A DNA stretch of 64,000 bases, taken from Acidobacteriota bacterium (GTDB lineage: Bacteria; Acidobacteriota; Blastocatellia; UBA7656). The first letter of the stretch is position 1, and the number at the start of each line of letters is the position of its first letter. Below the pieces are notes generated by a model. It was not told where the DNA came from and did no database searches. It saw only the letters and a program-made list of their open reading frames with translations. The position numbers were made by a program, and so were the translations under genes. The DNA lies in assembly GCA_040754075.1 (NCBI GenBank), contig JBFMDH010000014.1:107403-171402 (forward strand), written 5' to 3'. This document shows, piece by piece, positions 59,639-64,000 of the stretch.

Positions 59639-61096
59639 TCATTCATTCACAGCAACTGCATCTTTCACATTAAATTTCTGCCACAAATAAAAGACCGGCA
59701 CGCCCAGTAAAATCAATCCGAACACAATCAATGCGCCGCTCGGCGATTCTAATTTTTCGGCGCTCGAAACCAGACCGTAATATTTCAAATCGTCAAGCAC
59801 CGCATTACCCAACAAAAACATTACCGCAATAATGAACAGCGCGGGCGTCAATGGATAACCCAGCGTTTTATAAGGGCGCGCAATGTCAGGCAATTTCTTA
59901 CGCAACGGATACACGGCAGCCACCCCGCCGACATAAAACGGCCACACCCCCAACACAAAAATATCCGAGAGTTGTTGAAAATTGCCGATTAGCAGCACGT
60001 ACAGCACCGCCAATCCCGAAAGTAAAATGATAGAGATATGCGGCGTTTTGAATCGCGGGTGAACGGCTGCCAGTTGTTTGAAAAACAATTTATCATCTGC
60101 CATCGCAAAAATGGTGCGCGGACCCGTAAGTACCGAGCCGTTCAAGGTTCCGAATGCCGAAATCATTACGGCAATCGAAATCAAGGTCACCCCGGCTTGA
60201 CCGATAATCATCGAAGCAGTGTCGGCGGCAACCAGTCGCGAGCCGGCGACCTGGCGAATGTCGAGCAGATGAAAATAGGCGAAATTCGCCAGCATATAAA
60301 TCGCAATCACCGCCAGCGTGCCGATAATGATGGCAAGCGGCAGATTGCGTTCCGGGCGTTTGACTTCGCCGCTCACATAAGTCACATCAGCCCATCCGTC
60401 ATAAACCCATAAAATCGAAATGAAGGCGCTGCCAATCAAAGCGAAAGAAATATTGCCGGTTGCAGCGGGAATCGCTTCGATGGTTTCCGGTACAGGGTGT
60501 CGCGCGCCGATTAAAAATGCCGCGAGCACCAGAGCGGCAAGCGCGCCGTATTTCGCAACCGTGGTGAAATTCTGCACCAACGCTCCGAAACGCACGCCGA
60601 CGACATTCAAAATCGTCGCGATGATAATCACCCCAGCAGCAATATAGCGAACCGCGGGCGCGGTTTCAGCGACACCATTTACCTCAACAGTAATCGCCTG
60701 TCCGAGAAGCCTGAGAAAATATTCCGCGACCACGACAGCAAGTGCGCCAAGCGCCGAAGCGCGAATGATGATGAGTTGCGACCAGCCGAATAAAAACGCC
60801 GCGAGTTTGCCGAAACCTTCGCGCAGGTAAACATAAACGCCGCCGGTATGCGGGAAGGCGCTGGCGAGTTCGGCATAGGTGAGTGCGCCGCACAAGGTAA
60901 ACGCGCCGCCGATAGTCCACAGCCAGAGATATAAACTCTGGTCAGGAACACGCGCCGCGATACCCGCAGGTGAGCGGAAAATTCCCGAACCGATGGTTGA
61001 GCCGACGACCACAGCGATGGCGCTCAGCAGTCCGAGGGCGCGAATCAGCGAAGGGCGGCTTTCGGTCGCGGTGTCTCGATTTTCGATTGTTTGCAT
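59639..61096 (-). CDS. APC-superfamily amino-acid permease (LAT/cationic type)
   Basis: A 485-residue transporter with about twelve membrane helices. The opening ALGLLSAIAVVVGSTIGSGIFRSPAGIA is the conserved substrate-binding TM1 motif; later stretches include SLIRALGL, FILWVYDGWADVTYVSGEVKRPERNLPLAIIIG and MISAFGTLNGSVLTGPRTIFAMA. Such permeases carry neutral or cationic amino acids, or polyamine precursors, by exchange or proton symport. It lies upstream of the SpeD-like gene on the same strand (about 80 bases), which makes import of an amino-acid or polyamine precursor attractive but unproven. Confidence 0.9.
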   Translation of the reverse strand: MQTIENRDTATESRPSLIRALGLLSAIAVVVGSTIGSGIFRSPAGIAARVPDQSLYLWLWTIGGAFTLCGALTYAELASAFPHTGGVYVYLREGFGKLAAFLFGWSQLIIIRASALGALAVVVAEYFLRLLGQAITVEVNGVAETAPAVRYIAAGVIIIATILNVVGVRFGALVQNFTTVAKYGALAALVLAAFLIGARHPVPETIEAIPAATGNISFALIGSAFISILWVYDGWADVTYVSGEVKRPERNLPLAIIIGTLAVIAIYMLANFAYFHLLDIRQVAGSRLVAADTASMIIGQAGVTLISIAVMISAFGTLNGSVLTGPRTIFAMADDKLFFKQLAAVHPRFKTPHISIILLSGLAVLYVLLIGNFQQLSDIFVLGVWPFYVGGVAAVYPLRKKLPDIARPYKTLGYPLTPALFIIAVMFLLGNAVLDDLKYYGLVSSAEKLESPSGALIVFGLILLGVPVFYLWQKFNVKDAVAVNE

Positions 61097-61108
61097 GGTG
61101 CGTGCAGA

Positions 61109-61432
61109 TTAAAGCGCGTTGCGGTAATCGTCAAGGCAAGCGGGGCAGATGACTCTGCGACAACCGCAGATTTCCAGACAGAGGAATTGTAAAATCTTTT
61201 CAACGAGTTCAGGTGCGAGCGACAGCGCCTCGGCTACGGCTTCAAAAGTTTGTAATTTATGAAATCCCTCCGCAACGTCGCGCCAGCGTTCGCGAACCTC
61301 AAGTACCTCGCGCCATTCACTTGAAAGTCGAGCGAGCGGTTGGTCTACATCAATCGCTTCAAAACAGAGCGGGCAGTTCGTAGATGAAGCGGTGACGGGG
61401 TGAACAGTTGATGAGGTGGCGGATGAATTCAT
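61109..61432 (-). CDS. Small cysteine-rich (zinc-binding) hypothetical protein
   Basis: A 107-residue protein with CPLCFEAIDVDQP near the start and CGCRRVICPACLDDY at the end, four to five Cys able to hold a zinc. The middle is helical (EWREVLEVRERWRDVAEGFHKLQ, ALSLAPELVEKILQFLC). An in-frame start at 61495 exists, but the extra residues (AISASWQLVHKTDNQ) are encoded by palindrome E10, so M 61432 is preferred. No function known. It converges on nothing; it lies 12 bases upstream of the permease gene. Confidence 0.65.
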   Translation of the reverse strand: MNSSATSSTVHPVTASSTNCPLCFEAIDVDQPLARLSSEWREVLEVRERWRDVAEGFHKLQTFEAVAEALSLAPELVEKILQFLCLEICGCRRVICPACLDDYRNAL

Positions 61433-61455
61433 GCGATGTTGGTTATCAGTTTTGT

Positions 61456-61540
61456 GAACCAACTGCCAGGACGCCGAAATCGCCAAATGATTCATAAAAT
61501 CTTTTTAATATTCCCGGCGATTCTGGCGTCCTGGCGGTTC
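61456..61540. repeat. Heptamer-type palindrome E10 (CGCCAGGA unit)
   Basis: GAACCAACTGCCAGGACGCC.. (61456-61486) and ..GGCGTCCTGGCGGTTC (61511-61540) pair at about 25 of 30 positions around a 24-base loop. It fills the junction between the DUF4149 gene stop and the cysteine-rich gene start. Confidence 0.75.
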
Positions 61541-61541
61541 T

Positions 61542-62081
61542 TTACCTGGTCACTTGTCTAAACCATGACCGCACGGTGAAAAACATGAGCGCCAGTCCGC
61601 ATAAAATCGCAAGGCTCATCAGGGTCACGGAGTATTGATGCAAATCATTGAACTGAACGCGCAACGGGTCGGTCGGCGAGACTTCATCAATAATGCCGCC
61701 CATCTTGTCGCGGAGTTTATTCATGGTCGGCGACACCCAGAACCGCAAGCCTGCAGTAGCCGCAAGCATTCCGGCAAGCAACGCGATATTGAGTTTGCTT
61801 TTCCGGGTTTTCAAAAACTGCATAAGCAACAACAGAAAGCCGATGATCAGCCCCAGCCATTCAACTTTAGTAATGGTGCTGGCAACCATCTGTCCTGCGA
61901 GATGACGCGAAGGCAAAACCGCAAAGGCGCTTGGCGCAACCGCGAAACTGAAAAAGCACATAGCGCCGAGCCAACCGCCTAAAAGCAAAAACTCGACGAA
62001 TGCCAGAATTTGCGACTTAGCCGTAAAACCGGCTCCTGTAGCCGCTTCTGCGTCTTGACGATGAGTCGTTGTGGCGCTCAT
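61542..62081 (-). CDS. DUF4149 membrane protein
   Basis: A 179-residue protein with four membrane helices (LAFVEFLLLGGWLGAMCFFSFAVAPSAF, WLGLIIGFLLLLMQF, IALLAGMLAATAGLRFWV, LMSLAILCGLALMFFTV). The GGWLGAMCFFSFAVAPSAF stretch and the LHQYSVTLMSL pattern are typical of DUF4149/TMEM205-like proteins. Family members have been linked to metal or envelope stress, without a clear mechanism. Its ATG overlaps the Uma2 stop codon by four bases, so the two are co-translated. Confidence 0.85.
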   Translation of the reverse strand: MSATTTHRQDAEAATGAGFTAKSQILAFVEFLLLGGWLGAMCFFSFAVAPSAFAVLPSRHLAGQMVASTITKVEWLGLIIGFLLLLMQFLKTRKSKLNIALLAGMLAATAGLRFWVSPTMNKLRDKMGGIIDEVSPTDPLRVQFNDLHQYSVTLMSLAILCGLALMFFTVRSWFRQVTR

Positions 62082-62662
62082 TCTTCACCTGCAAAAAAAT
62101 CGAAGTTGTAATAAATCTCGTTGAGTTCGAGTTCGCAATCCAGCGTCGAAAGTTTGATTTTGGATTCCAGGTTATCGGTTTCCCGCATCAACCAACTGCC
62201 ATCCGCTTGTCTGGCAAAATGCTCGACGTGAAAGCGGTCTTGGGCAACCAGAACATATTCGCTGAACGATTCGATTTCACGGTAGGCTTCAAATTTTCCG
62301 CCTCTATCGTAATCTTTGGTTGATTTGGAAAGCACTTCGACAATCACCGTGGGGTTGAGCAGAAGGCGTTTCTCTTTTTCATCCAGGGCAGGCTTGCCGC
62401 AAACCACAACGACATCGGGATAGGTGTGCAATCCGGTCTTCGCGGTTCTTACGAGCAAATCCGCAGAAACCACCGCACAGGGTTTGCCTTTCAGTTTCGC
62501 TCGAAGTTCTCCGACAATATTAGCGGTTAATAGGTTGTGACGCGGGCTTGCCCCAGCCATCACAAATATCTCGCCTTGATAATACTCGCTCTTGTGCTCG
62601 GCTCGGCTTTCGAGTTCGAGATACTCTTCAGGCGTGATAAAGGGTTTCGGATTCGATGCCAT
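62078..62662 (-). CDS. Uma2-family (DUF820) PD-(D/E)XK nuclease-like protein
   Basis: A 194-residue protein typical of the Uma2 restriction-endonuclease-fold family: FITPEEYLELESRAEHKSEYYQGEIF, HNLLTANIVGELRAKLKG, then the catalytic TYPDVVVVCG (Asp), and NPTVIVEVLSKSTKDYDRGGKFEAYREI with Glu and Lys. The predicted PD-(D/E)XK site is intact, but the biological substrate of this widespread family is unknown. AGGAAGG lies before the ATG. It is co-transcribed with DUF4149 and follows trxB after 50 bases. Confidence 0.9.
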   Translation of the reverse strand: MASNPKPFITPEEYLELESRAEHKSEYYQGEIFVMAGASPRHNLLTANIVGELRAKLKGKPCAVVSADLLVRTAKTGLHTYPDVVVVCGKPALDEKEKRLLLNPTVIVEVLSKSTKDYDRGGKFEAYREIESFSEYVLVAQDRFHVEHFARQADGSWLMRETDNLESKIKLSTLDCELELNEIYYNFDFFAGEE

Positions 62663-62712
62663 AAGCTTAACCTTCCTGCTAATTTTTTAGCATCAAGTCA
62701 CACCCGGTTCCG

Positions 62713-63720
62713 CTACGCGCCGGATTCGGCGATTTCCATTGCATTGTGGATGCGGGCTTTCTCTTCGACGGGCAGAAAATCCAGGAAGCGCTCAGCATCA
62801 ATCGCCGCCATGCAACCCGTCCCGGCTGCAGTAATCGCCTGACGATAGTAAGCGTCCTGCGCATCACCACAGGCAAACACGCCGGCAATATTGGTCGCCG
62901 TGGTGCGCCCCTGAGTTTTGATATAACCGACCTCGTCCATCTCCAGCCAGCCTTTGAAAATCTGTGTGTTGGGTTGATGCCCGATGGCGATGAAAACGCC
63001 TTCGCAGGGAAAAATGCTCTCTGCGCCGGTCTTCAAATTTTTGATGCGCACACCGGAGACGCCGCTTTGCGGGGTGCCGAGAATCTCTTCGACAGCCGTA
63101 TCCCAGAGGAACTCGATTTTCTCGTTAGCAAAAGCTTTCTCCTGCATGATTTTTGACGCGCGCAAAGCATCGCGGCGATGAACGACCGTCACTTTGGTGG
63201 CGAACTTGGTTAAAAACGTCGCTTCTTCCATTGCCGTATCGCCGCCGCCGACGACCACCAAAGGTTTTCCGCGAAAGAAAAAGCCGTCACAGGTTGCACA
63301 AGCCGATACGCCTGCGCCACCGAGTCCATGCGGGACGGGCGCTTCGCCGGGTATGCCCAACCATTTCGCCGATGCGCCGGAAGCGATAATCAAGGTTTCA
63401 GCTTCGATAACCTGGTCGTCCGTATTCAAGATGAACGGGCGTTTGCTCAACTCTACTTCGTTGACCCAGGTGGTTAAAAAGGCTGTGCCAAAGCGCGCCG
63501 CCTGGTCGCGAAATTCCTGCATCAAGGCTGGACCCATAATGCCTTTTGCAAAGCCCGGATAATTTTCAACATCCGTGGTAATCATCAGTTGCCCGCCGGG
63601 TTGCGGTCCCTCGATAACCAAGGGGTTTAAATTCGCGCGTCCACTATAAATTGCGGCAGTGAGTCCCGCAGGACCCGAACCGATAATCACAACCTCTTTA
63701 TAAATTCTCTGTTTTGCCAT
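62713..63720 (-). CDS. trxB: Thioredoxin reductase
   Basis: A 335-residue NADPH-dependent thioredoxin-disulfide reductase. It has the FAD motif VVIIGSGPAGLTAAIYSGRAN, the redox-active CATCDG (about residue 141), the NADP motif VVVGGGDTAMEEATFLTKF followed by HRRDALRAS, and the C-terminal FACGDAQDAYYRQAITAAGTGCMAAIDAERFL. It keeps thioredoxin reduced in the cytoplasm. GGAGAGAAAGAGA precedes the ATG. A heptamer palindrome sits 23 bases upstream of the start, and no thioredoxin gene is adjacent. Confidence 0.96.
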   Translation of the reverse strand: MAKQRIYKEVVIIGSGPAGLTAAIYSGRANLNPLVIEGPQPGGQLMITTDVENYPGFAKGIMGPALMQEFRDQAARFGTAFLTTWVNEVELSKRPFILNTDDQVIEAETLIIASGASAKWLGIPGEAPVPHGLGGAGVSACATCDGFFFRGKPLVVVGGGDTAMEEATFLTKFATKVTVVHRRDALRASKIMQEKAFANEKIEFLWDTAVEEILGTPQSGVSGVRIKNLKTGAESIFPCEGVFIAIGHQPNTQIFKGWLEMDEVGYIKTQGRTTATNIAGVFACGDAQDAYYRQAITAAGTGCMAAIDAERFLDFLPVEEKARIHNAMEIAESGA

Positions 63721-63743
63721 TCTCTTTCTCTCCGATTAGTCCA

Positions 63744-63869
63744 TAGTCAGTAGCCGGTAGTCAGTGGTCGGTGGTTGGTATGATGAAAAGAATTTTTACG
63801 AACTATTTTAATCATCATAATTTTTTAACCGACTACCGGCTACCGTCTACCAACCACCGGCTACTGACC
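63744..63869. repeat. Heptamer palindrome E8 (unit TAGTCAG/TGGTCGG)
   Basis: Left units TAGTCAG, TAGCCGG, TAGTCAG, TGGTCGG, TGGTTGG (63744-63778) face ACCGACT, ACCGGCT, ACCGTCT, ACCAACC, ACCGGCT, ACTGACC (63828-63869); an inner TGATGA..TCATCA also pairs. It lies directly upstream of trxB. Confidence 0.8.
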
Positions 63870-63973
63870 TCCTTTACTTAACCTGAGTATTGAGTTGAAA
63901 AAGTTGAAAGGGATGTTTTGAACCGTAGTTGATAAAATCATTTTGCCAAATTCAATTACGGAGGACATCCCTG

Positions 63974-64000
63974 ATGCCATCTATGATACACCAATTGACC
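63974..64000 (+). CDS. Start of an unidentified gene, cut by the window edge
   Basis: GGAGG at 63960-63964 lies 9 bases before ATG 63974, and nine codons (MPSMIHQLT) follow before the window ends. A short dyad GGGATGT (63910-63916) and ACATCCC (63965-63971) brackets the leader and could be an inverted repeat of a mobile element or an operator. The product cannot be identified. Confidence 0.35.

Noticed and set aside
63744..63869. Attachment site or IS end upstream of trxB
   Set aside because: The inverted arms are heptamer arrays of the same type as other junction elements, with no transposase or target duplication visible in the window.
1..64000. tRNA or rRNA genes
   Set aside because: I looked for cloverleaf-like GTTCGA/CCA patterns and conserved rRNA motifs and saw none; a covariance-model scan would be decisive.

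Overview
The window is a gene-dense bacterial chromosome segment of roughly 50% GC. It carries large DUF3857/transglutaminase-like secreted proteins, a TonB-dependent receptor with an N-terminal carboxypeptidase-regulatory domain, c-type cytochrome/DUF-type surface proteins, DinB and VOC proteins, a V4R/roadblock pair, and heptanucleotide palindromes at gene junctions. Taken together this suggests an acidobacterium of the Blastocatellia type; the assignment is inference from gene content, because no rRNA or tRNA gene is visible.

Layout. 0-4.2 kb: V4R protein, roadblock/LC7 protein, a giant polytopic membrane protein and a 35-residue protein. 4.4-13.6 kb: housekeeping and envelope genes (lysophospholipase-like hydrolase, DUF420-cupredoxin, DUF5700 peptidase, exported truncated globin, TonB receptor, FAD oxidoreductase, SDR, FAH-family enzyme). 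13.6-17.4 kb: a leftward run of small stress/detoxification-type proteins. 17.6-18.5 kb: ssb with three operator-like dyads. 18.6-27.5 kb: a retron locus: WGR-propeller protein, WGR-HEAT protein, winged-helix/SWIM protein, then TWO tandem msr-msd-like non-coding RNA units and a retron-type reverse transcriptase. 28-32.3 kb: a Tat-exported thiamine-diphosphate enzyme with two c-type cytochrome proteins. 33-35.7 kb: NTF2-like protein and a subtilase. 35.9-42.2 kb: an accessory island with DinB, an antitoxin/PIN pair, an orphan antitoxin, an AT-rich SNF2 helicase-Mrr nuclease gene with a 185-residue partner, and a nucleotidyltransferase module present in one intact and one decayed copy. 42.2-50.3 kb: two DUF3857 proteins, an S41 peptidase and a membrane protein. 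50.4-61.1 kb: a leftward cluster centred on polyamine-type enzymes (SpeD-like, SpeE-like, DUF350, DUF4178), interrupted by an AT-rich gene, plus an amino-acid permease. 61.1-63.7 kb: DUF4149, Uma2 and trxB.

The most interesting system is the retron with duplicated ncRNA. Both units keep a1/a2 pairing, an msr hairpin with an identical loop and a long msd stem. The stem bases differ between the copies while pairing is preserved, which is direct covariation evidence. Second is a genome-wide-looking habit: palindromes built of 7-bp units sit exactly at gene junctions or start codons and in several cases encode protein termini. Third, three cassettes (antitoxin/PIN, nucleotidyltransferase module, S41 peptidase) are each flanked by a decayed duplicate of the end of the neighbouring host gene.
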